Shown here piece after piece: positions 25,982-34,444 of a stretch of DNA of 64,000 nucleotides. The first letter of the stretch is position 1. Every line of letters begins with the position of its first letter. A program made the position numbers and the translations under genes. The notes beneath the pieces were generated by a model. That model did not search any database, was not told the origin of the DNA, and was given only the letters and a program-made list of their open reading frames with translations. Origin of the DNA: JAQVEM01 sp964603595 (GTDB lineage: Bacteria; Actinomycetota; Humimicrobiia; Humimicrobiales; Humimicrobiaceae); NCBI GenBank assembly GCA_964603595.1, contig CAZRVN010000007.1, positions 25,435 through 89,434 of the forward strand. The letters are read 5' to 3'.

Positions 25982-26893
25982 CTACTCAGAAGCATCCACC
26001 TGCTCCTGCATTTTGCTCAGGTCTATAAATGGGACAATTCCTTCCTCGGGCAGTATTCCCCAGGAAATATTAGGTGATAATTTCTGTATAAATTCAAGCT
26101 GTATTATCTGTGGATACTTCTTAAGTGCTTCGCCTCTAATCTCAATCTCCCTCGCTTCTGCTTCTGCCTTAATTATTACCTGTTCCTTTTTTATCTTTTC
26201 CTGTTCAAGTATGTTTTTTTCTACTACGATTTTTTCTTCCGCAATTTGCTTCTCTTCAAGAACATTAAAATACTCTTCGGTAAAATCTATTTTCCTTAAC
26301 AGAAAACCATCCATGATTATTCCATTTTCTTCAAATATTGGTCTTAAGGTTTCTTCAATCTCTTCCTGAACATCAAATACCTGCTCGGAATAAAGCTGTG
26401 CCGCACTATATTTCTTGGGTATATTCCTGGACAGGGACCTTGCCTCGGTTTTAACCACCTTTTCCACTACATTATCCATATTGCCGATATTGTTATATAT
26501 CCATTCAGCTTTTTTACCATCAATAGAAAACCTTATAGTGTATTTTAATTGTATTTGCTGTCCATCTGAAGAAGTGGTATCTACTGCATAATCAGGATAA
26601 TTGGCCTGGCTTGTCTCCGGAGTAGCGCTTGTTTCATAGGTAACCTGCCTGGTTGAATAATTAACCGTATTCTGGATAAAAGGCACCTTTACATTTAGGC
26701 CAGGCATAAATGTAGCCCCTGTTGTCTTTCCAAACTGTGTTAGAACTTTTACATTTCCCGCCTGGACTATAACAAAAGTATTTAACGCTACAATTAAAAC
26801 TACCACCAGAATAACTACACCTATAATTATCTTTGACATTAATTTCATTGTTTGTCTCCGTATCTTGATTTCTTTACCATCTCTGAATACCAT
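25982..26893 (-). CDS. SPFH/prohibitin-family membrane protein
   Basis: A 303-residue protein with one N-terminal helix (about 20-42), an SPFH domain (about 45-220) and a charged coiled-coil segment (IAEEKIVVEKNILEQEKIKK). The PGLNVKVPFIQNTVNYSTR segment is typical of prohibitin/HflK-like proteins, which assemble into membrane rings that organise proteases or other complexes. AAAGGAGAGG lies 9 bases before the ATG at 26893; an alternative ATG at 26848 has GGAG too. The C-terminus ends in an acidic tail. Confidence 0.85.
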   Translation of the reverse strand: MVFRDGKEIKIRRQTMKLMSKIIIGVVILVVVLIVALNTFVIVQAGNVKVLTQFGKTTGATFMPGLNVKVPFIQNTVNYSTRQVTYETSATPETSQANYPDYAVDTTSSDGQQIQLKYTIRFSIDGKKAEWIYNNIGNMDNVVEKVVKTEARSLSRNIPKKYSAAQLYSEQVFDVQEEIEETLRPIFEENGIIMDGFLLRKIDFTEEYFNVLEEKQIAEEKIVVEKNILEQEKIKKEQVIIKAEAEAREIEIRGEALKKYPQIIQLEFIQKLSPNISWGILPEEGIVPFIDLSKMQEQVDASE

Positions 26894-26964
26894 ATCAAAC
26901 CTCTCCTTTCTAATAACACCTTCTCTTTAATAATTATTTTCCCCGAATTTGATAGGAAAATCTT

Positions 26965-27201
26965 TTAAATCGGCTCTATCACCACACATGATGTTGTGTC
27001 CCTAATCCCTTTTAAGTTCTGGATTTTTGATATTACCATTTTCCCCAGGTTATTTAAGCTTTCGCTCTCTACTAAAATAATAAGGTCATACGGGCCAATT
27101 ACTGTACTGACAGATTTTACACCCTTCAATTTTGAAACCTTGGTATAGATATCTCCCTGCAAACCGGGTTCTGATTTCATTAAAACATATGCCTCTATCA
27201 C
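26965..27201 (-). CDS. stand-alone AsnC/Lrp ligand-binding (RAM) domain protein
   Basis: A 78-residue protein equal to the C-terminal RAM domain of Lrp/AsnC regulators, with no DNA-binding helix-turn-helix. AYVLMKSEPG, VSTVIGPYDLIILVESES and IRDTTSCVVIEPI are typical. Such stand-alone modules bind amino acids and may pair with other regulators. It lies 71 bases upstream of the SPFH gene on the same strand; good GAGGAG before the start. Confidence 0.85.
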   Translation of the reverse strand: MIEAYVLMKSEPGLQGDIYTKVSKLKGVKSVSTVIGPYDLIILVESESLNNLGKMVISKIQNLKGIRDTTSCVVIEPI

Positions 27202-27283
27202 TTTTTCTCCTCCTCTCTATTAGTCTTGCTAAAGAAGCAAAGAACTATATTAATTTTATTCTTTTATTACCAAACACCTTTAT

Positions 27284-27670
27284 CTATGGATTTATAAAAA
27301 ACAAATGGCTTTCACACTTACAGTCCGACGAACCAAATCCGCTGACAGTAGAACCTATAGCTTTCATTTTCATTGCAATATCACATTCAATTTTTTTACT
27401 GCTCTTAATACAATACACGCAATCAATGCTTACGTAGGAGCTTGATAGAAAATAATCAATATGCCAGAAATTTTTCTTTCTTTTTCCTAAATGCCTGGAC
27501 ACCCTCTTTTCTATTCCACCCATAGCAGACCCTACATACAGATAAAATCCCTCTTTAAAACTGATTTTCCCAAGCTTTCCAACCCTTATGAGTTGGGGCT
27601 TCCTGCATTTTATCAGTAGACAATACGAACCTTTCATCTCATAGCAGTCTTTTATTACCTTTAACTGCAA
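27284..27670 (-). CDS. GIY-YIG (DUF123) domain protein
   Basis: About 117-128 residues of the DUF123 branch of the GIY-YIG nuclease fold: GSYCLLI (first strand), RVGKLGKISFKEGFYLYVGSA (about 28-48) with YVGSAMGGIEKRVSRHL, then HIDYFLSS and GFGSSDCKCESHL. DUF123 domains are sometimes fused to endonuclease III; a DNA-repair role is possible but not shown. The listed start is a TTG overlapping lipA by 10 bases; an ATG at 27637 gives the N-terminus usual for the family. Confidence 0.8.
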   Translation of the reverse strand: MQLKVIKDCYEMKGSYCLLIKCRKPQLIRVGKLGKISFKEGFYLYVGSAMGGIEKRVSRHLGKRKKNFWHIDYFLSSSYVSIDCVYCIKSSKKIECDIAMKMKAIGSTVSGFGSSDCKCESHLFFINP

Positions 27671-28584
27671 TTATAATTTTGGCTGAGATATACTCCCGGT
27701 CTTACTGTATTCTTTTTATCTCTGCCTAAAATCCCTTCAAGTATATCGGCAGCTTTATAAGAAGATCTTACAAACGCCCCGCTTAGTACTGCCTTAAAAC
27801 CAAAGCTTTCCGCCAGCTTCCCTATTTTTTCAAATTCTTCCGGGCTATAATACTTTTTTGCTGGCGTGTTCTTTTCAGAAGGCCTGAGATATTGGCCTAT
27901 GGTAATAATATCACAGTCTACTTTCCTTAAGTCTGACAGTAATTCCATTACCTCTTCCTCTCTCTCTCCAAGTCCCAGCATGAAACCGGATTTAGTAAAA
28001 ATATCAGGCCTTAATAATTTCGTATTTTTTAATACTCCGAGCGATGATTTATAATTTGAAGCTTTTTTCACCTTCGCAAATATTCTTTCAACTGTTTCTA
28101 TGTTATGATTTAATACATCCGGTTCCTGATTAAGAACCATCTCCAGATTATTAACATTACCCTTAAAATCGGGTATAAGACATTCTATCTTTAGCCCCGG
28201 GATCAGTTTCCTTGCCTCTTGTATGGTTTTAACAAAATGATAGCTTCCTCCGTCAGGAAGGTCATCCCTGGTTACCGAAGTTATAACCACATATTTTAGA
28301 CCCATCTTCTTTACTGCTCTGGCAATCCTGTATGGTTCGCCTTCATCAAGCATGCCTGGCCTACCTGATTTAACATTGCAAAAAGAACAGTTTCTGGTGC
28401 AAACATCCCCCATAAGCATAAAAGTTGCAGTCCTATTCCCAAAGCATTCAAAAATATTGGGACACATAGCACTCTGGCAAACTGTGTTTAAATGTAAATC
28501 ACATATAAGAGTTTTAACTTCGTTAACTCCTGTTCCATCTAAAATTATCTTCTTTTTCAGCCAATCTGGCTTATTACCGGACAA
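27661..28584 (-). CDS. lipA: lipoyl synthase
   Basis: Radical-SAM enzyme inserting two sulfurs into octanoyl groups on lipoyl domains. The auxiliary cluster ligands are in CQSAMCPNIFEC (about 35-46), the radical-SAM triad in CTRNCSFC (about 62-69), and the C-terminal RSSY serine ligand in FVRSSYKA. At 307 residues it is typical. Start is TTG at 28584, overlapping parB by 11 bases, so translation is coupled. Lipoic acid serves 2-oxoacid dehydrogenases or the glycine cleavage system, neither of which is in this window. Confidence 0.95.
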   Translation of the reverse strand: MSGNKPDWLKKKIILDGTGVNEVKTLICDLHLNTVCQSAMCPNIFECFGNRTATFMLMGDVCTRNCSFCNVKSGRPGMLDEGEPYRIARAVKKMGLKYVVITSVTRDDLPDGGSYHFVKTIQEARKLIPGLKIECLIPDFKGNVNNLEMVLNQEPDVLNHNIETVERIFAKVKKASNYKSSLGVLKNTKLLRPDIFTKSGFMLGLGEREEEVMELLSDLRKVDCDIITIGQYLRPSEKNTPAKKYYSPEEFEKIGKLAESFGFKAVLSGAFVRSSYKAADILEGILGRDKKNTVRPGVYLSQNYNCS

Positions 28585-29440
28585 TTTTACCCACTATTCT
28601 TTCTAAATCTTTAATAGAGCCAAAATCTATAATAATCTTCCCTTTCCTTTTGCCCATTTGTATCTTCACAGGAGCATTAACATAATCGGATATTCTGTTA
28701 GATATATCCGGAAGTTTTGTGAGCTGTAAAACTTTTCTGTATTTAGTTTTTAATTCCGACTTTTTCTTTCTGTCAATTATTCTTTCTACATCTCTCACAC
28801 TCATGCCATTTCTCACAATAAGATTTGCAATCCTTATTCTTTCATTATCACCATTTACTGCCAGTATTGCCCTTGCATGACCTTCACTTATCTTCTTTTC
28901 ATTTATTAATTTTTGTACTTCTATTGGTAGCGATAGAAGCCTCATTGAATTAGTTATAGACGTCCTGCTTTTTCCAATTTTTTTTGAAAGCTGACCATGA
29001 GTTATCTTGAATTCATCTATAAGCTGCCTAAACGTATATGCCTTCTCCATCGGGCTTAGGTTATCTCTATGAATATTTTCAATAAGTGCCATTTCAAGTG
29101 AAGAAATATCATCAACTTCCTTAACCACAATAGAGGGAATAGTATTCATTCCAACTTTTTTAGTTGCTCTGAACCTTCTTTCTCCCGTTATAATTTCGTA
29201 TTTTTCCTCCCCGTCTATCTCCCTTATTACTATAGGTTGTATGACTCCAAACTCTCTTATCGATTCCGCAAGCTCTGCCAGTGAGTCATCATCAAACCTG
29301 TTCCTTGGCTGGTTTCTATTTGGAATAATCTTATCCAGAGATATTTCTACAACTGCTCTGGTTTCAACTTCAGAAGGCTTATTTAACGACGGAATAAGTG
29401 CTCCCAGCCCTCTACCTAAACCTCTTTTAGCCATTTTCAA
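28574..29440 (-). CDS. parB: chromosome-partitioning protein ParB (Spo0J)
   Basis: CTP-dependent DNA clamp that loads at parS. 288 residues: basic N-terminus KRGLGRGLGALIPS (which activates ParA), NRNQPRNRF, the CTP-binding ITGERRFRATK (about 90-100), ALIENIHRDNLSPMEKA, a helix-turn-helix (ITHGQLSKKIGKSRTSITN), and a C-terminal dimerisation domain. It overlaps parA by 14 bases. Its two perfect parS sites lie 3.5 and 5 kb away in the mnmG region. Confidence 0.96.
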   Translation of the reverse strand: MKMAKRGLGRGLGALIPSLNKPSEVETRAVVEISLDKIIPNRNQPRNRFDDDSLAELAESIREFGVIQPIVIREIDGEEKYEIITGERRFRATKKVGMNTIPSIVVKEVDDISSLEMALIENIHRDNLSPMEKAYTFRQLIDEFKITHGQLSKKIGKSRTSITNSMRLLSLPIEVQKLINEKKISEGHARAILAVNGDNERIRIANLIVRNGMSVRDVERIIDRKKKSELKTKYRKVLQLTKLPDISNRISDYVNAPVKIQMGKRKGKIIIDFGSIKDLERIVGKIVR

Positions 29441-30251
29441 TCACTTCCTTTGTAAAATTGCTATAAGCCTCTGCCCCTTTACACCCGGGGTCATACTCCA
29501 TTATTGGTTTACCATAACTTGGCGCCTCGCTAAGTCTAACATTTCTGGGGATAACAGTTTTATATACTTTCTCTGAGAAAAAATTTTTAACTTCTTCAAT
29601 AACCTGACTGGCAAGTTTTATTCTCGGGTCATACATTGTCATTATCGCCCCTTTTATAATTAAGTTATCATTCAGATTCTTTTTTACCAGATTTATGGTA
29701 TTTAAAAGCTGCCCGAGCCCTTCCAGGGCATAATACTCACACTGTATTGGTATAATAACCTCTTTAGCTGCAGTAAGGGCATTTATAGTTAAAAGCCCCA
29801 GCGCTGGCGGGCAATCTATTAATATGAAGTCATAATCCTTCTCAATTTTACTTACTGCTTCTTTTAGTTTGAATTCCCTTTTCAGGCTTGATACCAGCTC
29901 TACCTCTGCCCCTGCAAGCTGAATCGAAGAAGGGATAATCTTAAGATTTTCATATTGTGTATCTAAAATCACTTCATCGGGTTCCCTGTCATGAATCAGC
30001 ATATCATATATTGATTCTTTTATATCCGTAGAATTTATGCCCAGCCCACTTGTTGAATTACTCTGGGGATCAAGGTCTATAAGTAATGTTTTATAGCTAT
30101 ATGAGCTTAAATAGGCTGAAACATTTACTGCTGTGGTGCTTTTCCCCACTCCTCCCTTTTGGTTTGTAATAGCAATTACTCTTTCGAGCTTCTTTTTTCC
30201 TAAAAGCTCATTATTTTTCCTGTTTTTAATTATATTGCTTAGAAAACTCAT
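29427..30251 (-). CDS. parA: chromosome-partitioning ATPase ParA (Soj)
   Basis: Deviant Walker ATPase that moves ParB-parS complexes and can regulate DnaA. 274 residues with ITNQKGGVGKSTTAVN (about 28-43), IDLDPQSNSTSGLG (about 59-72), DFILIDCPPALG, and IPIQCEYYALEGLGQL. The N-terminal about 23 residues are an extra basic leader. It lies 65 bases downstream of rsmG and overlaps parB. Confidence 0.96.
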   Translation of the reverse strand: MSFLSNIIKNRKNNELLGKKKLERVIAITNQKGGVGKSTTAVNVSAYLSSYSYKTLLIDLDPQSNSTSGLGINSTDIKESIYDMLIHDREPDEVILDTQYENLKIIPSSIQLAGAEVELVSSLKREFKLKEAVSKIEKDYDFILIDCPPALGLLTINALTAAKEVIIPIQCEYYALEGLGQLLNTINLVKKNLNDNLIIKGAIMTMYDPRIKLASQVIEEVKNFFSEKVYKTVIPRNVRLSEAPSYGKPIMEYDPGCKGAEAYSNFTKEVIENG

Positions 30252-30316
30252 TTAATAATATAGTTTCTTTATTTGTTCATTTACACTTTTGCACAATTTA
30301 TAAAGCACCCTAATAC

Positions 30317-31054
30317 TTATAGGGGTTTTTTCTTTATTTTATTAAAACTACGGGGATATATCAGTGGTGAATCCTTAACCTTTTTTATTACTAAAAAAGA
30401 CCTGTATTCATTAAGGTAAGGTACCTTAACCTCAAACAAACTATTTATCCTTCCTCCCAAATTTAATACAGAATCCCTGTTTCTTTTAATCTCACCTATT
30501 ATTTTTTTACTCTTATAAAATATAATTTTACCATTTATCCTGCAAAATGGAATTGTTAATTCAACTAAAATATTATACTTTGCAACAGCTCTTGATACAA
30601 CAACATTAAAAGCTTCTCTATAATCAATTATTTTTGCCAGCTGCTCAGCCCTACCGTTTAGCGTTATAACATTTTTAATGTTTAGCTCTTTAACTACTGT
30701 TTCAAGAAAATTTATTTTTTTTAATGAATCGTCAAGCAAATAAAATACCCAGTTATCCATAAGAATGGAAAGAGGGATACCCGGCAGACCCGCTCCTGTT
30801 CCTACATCAAGCAGCTTTTTATCCTTCCCTTTTATGGTAAAAAATTCTTTTTTATATTTTAATAATGAGATTGAATCCAGTATATGTCTTATTAGAATGC
30901 CCTCTTTATCTTTAGTGCCTGTCAGGTTAATCTTCTTATTATATTCATAAACCATATCCAGGTATTTTCTTAATGCTTTTACCTGAATCTTTGAAAAACA
31001 TACCCCAAACTCTTTAAGTGATGACTCTAGAATATTAGAACTTCCCAACTTCAT
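30317..31054 (-). CDS. rsmG: 16S rRNA (guanine527-N7)-methyltransferase RsmG (GidB)
   Basis: Methylates G527 of 16S rRNA using SAM. 245 residues with the SAM-binding loop LDVGTGAGLPGIPLSIL (about 85-101) and VVSRAVAKY. The start overlaps the mnmG stop by 4 bases, giving the classical mnmG-rsmG-parA-parB order next to the origin. The lysine-rich C-terminus is somewhat longer than usual. Confidence 0.95.
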   Translation of the reverse strand: MKLGSSNILESSLKEFGVCFSKIQVKALRKYLDMVYEYNKKINLTGTKDKEGILIRHILDSISLLKYKKEFFTIKGKDKKLLDVGTGAGLPGIPLSILMDNWVFYLLDDSLKKINFLETVVKELNIKNVITLNGRAEQLAKIIDYREAFNVVVSRAVAKYNILVELTIPFCRINGKIIFYKSKKIIGEIKRNRDSVLNLGGRINSLFEVKVPYLNEYRSFLVIKKVKDSPLIYPRSFNKIKKKPL

Positions 31055-32919
31055 ATACCCTTTTTAAATTTTCCTTTTAAATTCAACATCAATACTGATA
31101 TATCTGCAGGAGATATCCCTGCTATCCTGGAGGCCTGACCCAGCGTGTTTGGTTTAATATTGGTAAGCTTCTCCCTTGCTTCATAGGTTAGGCCGTTTAT
31201 TTTAAAGTAATCCAAATCTAACGGTAGATAATATTTTTCTAAACCTTCCATTTTTTTTATCTCACTTAACTGCCTTTTTATATAACCCTCATATTTTACC
31301 TTTATTTCAGCCTGCCTGAGGACTTTTTTATCATAATTAACTCTTATCTCATCAAGTAAATTTTTAATATCATCTATATTAACCTCCGGCCTTTTTAAAA
31401 GTTTGTAAGCACTTAAAGGAGTATCGATTGGCTTTGTCCCTATCCTTTTAAAAGTCCTGCTGCTCTCTTTGCCTGGTTTTAGAACACAGGACTTTAATTT
31501 ATCAATAACTTCGTCTATATCTTCCTCCCTCCTTACAACCTCTTTATATTGGCTCTCTGTTATAAGCCCTACATCTTTACCCAGCTTGCTGAGTCTTATG
31601 TCCGCATTATCAGACCTCAGTATCAATCTGTATTCTGCCCTGGAAGTATACATTCTGTACGGCTCTACAAGTTCCTTTGTAATAATATCATCTATAAGAA
31701 CACCTATGTAGCTGTTATCTCTTGTGAGTATCAGAGGGGACTTATCCTTAATTTTCTGTACCGCATTTACTCCTGCCACAAAACCCTGAACAGCAGCTTC
31801 TTCATATCCGGATGTTCCATTTATTTGCCCTGCAAAATAAAGATTTTTTACCTTTTTTGATTCCATTGTAAGGTTAAGCTGGCTTGGAATTATATAATCA
31901 TACTCTACTGCGTAGCCGGGCCTTACTATGCTTGCATTCTCAAGTCCATCAACAGTGTTTATTATTTTTTGTTGTATGTTCGCAGGCATACTGGTTGTAA
32001 GACCCTGCAGATACATTTCATCAGTATTGACTCCCTCAGGTTCAATAAAAACAGGATGCCTGCTCTTCTCTGGAAAATTAATTACTTTTCTGTCAATAGA
32101 TGGGCAATGTCTTGGCCCATGGGTGTCTATCATCCCTGTTTTTATGGGTGATTGCTCTATATTTTCAGCAATAACCCTGTGAGTTTTTTCATTTGTGTAT
32201 GTCAGGTAACAGTTCTTATTTTTATAAACCTTCTCTTTATCCCAGAAAGAGAAACTTAAAGGCCCCTTTTCACCACATTGTATCTTTGTTTTAGAAAAAT
32301 CTATTGTCCTTTTGTCAATTCTGGGTGGTGTTGCTGTCTGAAATCTGCCTACAATAAAACCGTTTTCTTCCAGATTTTTTGTTAAGTTTAATGCCGGATA
32401 CTCTCCCATTCGTCCTGCCGGATAATCCTTTTCTCCAATTATTATTCTCCCTCTCAAAAATGTTCCTGTAGTCATAATTACAGCTCTGCTTTTAAATGCC
32501 ATTCCACTTTCTATTCCCACACCTTTTACCACACCATACTCTACAATAATTCTGCAAACCGTCCCCTGTCTTAATGTAAGGTTATCTGTATTTTCAAGGA
32601 CCCTCTTCATTTCAATTTCATATTCTTTCTTATCTACCTGCGCTCTCAACGCCTGTACTGCAGGCCCCTTACTATTATTTAATACTTTTATCTGTATAAG
32701 TGTCTTATCCGTAATCCTTGCCATCTGTCCACCCATTGCATCCAGCTCCCTAACAAGCTGGCTTTTACCAACACCCCCTATTGAAGGATTGCAGGGCATT
32801 AATGCAATTTTATCTACATTAATGGTAAGAAGTAGTGTTTTTAATCCTGATCTTGCTGATACCAGGGCTGCTTCACATCCGGCATGCCCTGCACCAACAA
32901 CTATTAAATCATAATTCAT
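31051..32919 (-). CDS. mnmG: tRNA uridine-5-carboxymethylaminomethyl modification enzyme MnmG (GidA)
   Basis: FAD-dependent partner of MnmE that modifies U34 of certain tRNAs. 622 residues. FAD motif VGAGHAGCEAALVSARSG (8-25), MPCNPSIGGVGKS with the first catalytic cysteine, GRMGEYPALNLT, TATPPRID, HCPSIDRKV with the second catalytic cysteine, EPEGVNTDEMYLQGLTTS, and the helical C-terminal domain that contacts MnmE and tRNA. A perfect parS lies directly upstream. Confidence 0.97.
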   Translation of the reverse strand: MNYDLIVVGAGHAGCEAALVSARSGLKTLLLTINVDKIALMPCNPSIGGVGKSQLVRELDAMGGQMARITDKTLIQIKVLNNSKGPAVQALRAQVDKKEYEIEMKRVLENTDNLTLRQGTVCRIIVEYGVVKGVGIESGMAFKSRAVIMTTGTFLRGRIIIGEKDYPAGRMGEYPALNLTKNLEENGFIVGRFQTATPPRIDKRTIDFSKTKIQCGEKGPLSFSFWDKEKVYKNKNCYLTYTNEKTHRVIAENIEQSPIKTGMIDTHGPRHCPSIDRKVINFPEKSRHPVFIEPEGVNTDEMYLQGLTTSMPANIQQKIINTVDGLENASIVRPGYAVEYDYIIPSQLNLTMESKKVKNLYFAGQINGTSGYEEAAVQGFVAGVNAVQKIKDKSPLILTRDNSYIGVLIDDIITKELVEPYRMYTSRAEYRLILRSDNADIRLSKLGKDVGLITESQYKEVVRREEDIDEVIDKLKSCVLKPGKESSRTFKRIGTKPIDTPLSAYKLLKRPEVNIDDIKNLLDEIRVNYDKKVLRQAEIKVKYEGYIKRQLSEIKKMEGLEKYYLPLDLDYFKINGLTYEAREKLTNIKPNTLGQASRIAGISPADISVLMLNLKGKFKKGI

Positions 32920-32947
32920 TTTTTTATTATTCTTAATATTAAACTAT

Positions 32948-32963
32948 TGTTTCACGTGAAACA
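32948..32963. promoter_or_regulatory. parS site
   Basis: TGTTTCACGTGAAACA, the perfect 16-bp ParB-binding palindrome, in the gap between the mnmG paralogue and mnmG. Confidence 0.96.
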
Positions 32964-33006
32964 TTTATATATTCTTTAAATTAATCAAATAACATTCATT
33001 TCTTTT

Positions 33007-34359
33007 TTATTTATAGTCTAAAAACTTTTTTAATTTTTCATCTTTATTATTTCCCTTTTGGGTATAATCATACCCTCCTTCTGAAAATTCATTCTCCGTT
33101 AGCGCGCTTTTTCCTTTTCCCTTAACCAGATTATTTAAAAATTCTCCTATATACCCGTCTCCCTTTTGCAGAAAAATATTTTCAATCCCCCCTGATTTTC
33201 TTGAGGCACCTATGCCAGCTATTATCCCCTGGGCGGCAGATTCTTCATATTCTTTTGTTCCATTAATCTTTCCAGCAAAAAATATTCCACTTTTTTCTTT
33301 GCTTTCCAGGTTATTATTTAGTTGTGAATGAAGCAGATAATTATATTCTATTCTATATCCCGGCCTTGTTATTTCTATTTTATCAAAGCCCTTTAGCTTC
33401 CTTAGAATATTTAGCTGTAATTCTTCCGGAAGCGCTGTTTCAAGCCCTTTTAGGTACGTTTCACATGTATGTCTTCCTACTGGCTGGATAAAAATTTCAC
33501 TACCTTTTACACTTTCACCCTTTAAAATTTTTCCTTCTACGGGCAAATAGACTCCTTCCAGAACTTTATCATTTCCTTTTATATTTAATATTTTTTCTCT
33601 TCTTTTTTGTATATAACTTACTATGTCACTTCCTATATAATTAACATAACTGTATTTTTGTCTTATTTTCTGTAATTTTTTTTCATCTGGAAAAATTTTA
33701 TTAGCCCCTATAATCGATTGTTTCTTCAGGACACAGGTGTTAATGGTTTTTCCGTCCACCATAGGGGCAACATATTTTCTTAACAAACCAAAATTAAAAC
33801 CAATCTTCTCCAGGCTCTTAAACAGGCTCCTGGAACATATCTCACCCTGTCTTCCTGCTTCTATTTCATAACCTCCCCAGTAAATTTTACCTCCCAGGAA
33901 AGTCCCCGTGCTAATAATAATGCATTTCCCGCAATAAACTATGCCGTCGCTCATTTGCAATTTAATTTTCTCCCCTTCTTTATAAATATTCACTGCAAGG
34001 CCCTGCCTTAAACATAAATTGTCCTGTCTTTCCATTACTTTTTTTAACGATAAAGAATATCTTCTCCTGTCAACCAGCACTTTTACTGTTTTTGAGTCAT
34101 TTTCTGTTTTATGCAAATTTATATAACTCCTCTTTATATTAGCAGACATTTCTCCACCCAATATCTCCATTTCCCTTATCAGTAAATCTCTTTCATATCC
34201 CCACATGTCATTCCCAAATGACATCAAGGCGATATTATCCATATTGATTGATAAAAGAAGGGTTTTTGAATTCCTTCTTGCTGATAAAAGAGCAGCTTCG
34301 CACCCTGCGTGCCCTCCACCAACAACTATTACATCATATTTTGTTTTCTCTTCTACCAT
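33007..34359 (-). CDS. truncated MnmG/GidA-like flavoprotein paralogue
   Basis: A 450-residue paralogue of the next gene, inserted between mnmE and mnmG. It keeps the FAD-binding N-terminus (VVGGGHAGCEAALLSARR), the STGTFLGGKI, GRQGEICSRSLF, GRHTCETYLKGLETALPEE and PGYRIEYNYLLHSQLN regions, and the GKINGTKEYEESAAQG segment. Both catalytic cysteine motifs are gone: MPCNPSIGG is MSFGNDMWG, and the HCPSI segment is absent. The C-terminal helical domain that binds MnmE and tRNA is missing too. It is not TrmFO by motif. It may be an FAD protein with a new role; a parS lies on either side. The frame is open throughout. Confidence 0.82.
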   Translation of the reverse strand: MVEEKTKYDVIVVGGGHAGCEAALLSARRNSKTLLLSINMDNIALMSFGNDMWGYERDLLIREMEILGGEMSANIKRSYINLHKTENDSKTVKVLVDRRRYSLSLKKVMERQDNLCLRQGLAVNIYKEGEKIKLQMSDGIVYCGKCIIISTGTFLGGKIYWGGYEIEAGRQGEICSRSLFKSLEKIGFNFGLLRKYVAPMVDGKTINTCVLKKQSIIGANKIFPDEKKLQKIRQKYSYVNYIGSDIVSYIQKRREKILNIKGNDKVLEGVYLPVEGKILKGESVKGSEIFIQPVGRHTCETYLKGLETALPEELQLNILRKLKGFDKIEITRPGYRIEYNYLLHSQLNNNLESKEKSGIFFAGKINGTKEYEESAAQGIIAGIGASRKSGGIENIFLQKGDGYIGEFLNNLVKGKGKSALTENEFSEGGYDYTQKGNNKDEKLKKFLDYK

Positions 34360-34387
34360 TTTTAATTTTTATAATAAATTATAATAA

Positions 34388-34403
34388 TGTTTCACGTGAA
34401 ACA
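34388..34403. promoter_or_regulatory. parS site
   Basis: A second perfect TGTTTCACGTGAAACA, between mnmE and the mnmG paralogue, 1.4 kb from the first. Confidence 0.96.
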
Positions 34404-34444
34404 TTCTCGCCAAATATTCTTTTTATATTAATTTTTGTCGCTCT

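Noticed and set aside
33007..34359. TrmFO identity for the mnmG paralogue
   Set aside because: It has the GidA N-terminal and internal motifs rather than the TrmFO GAGLAGSEAA/EMRP pattern.
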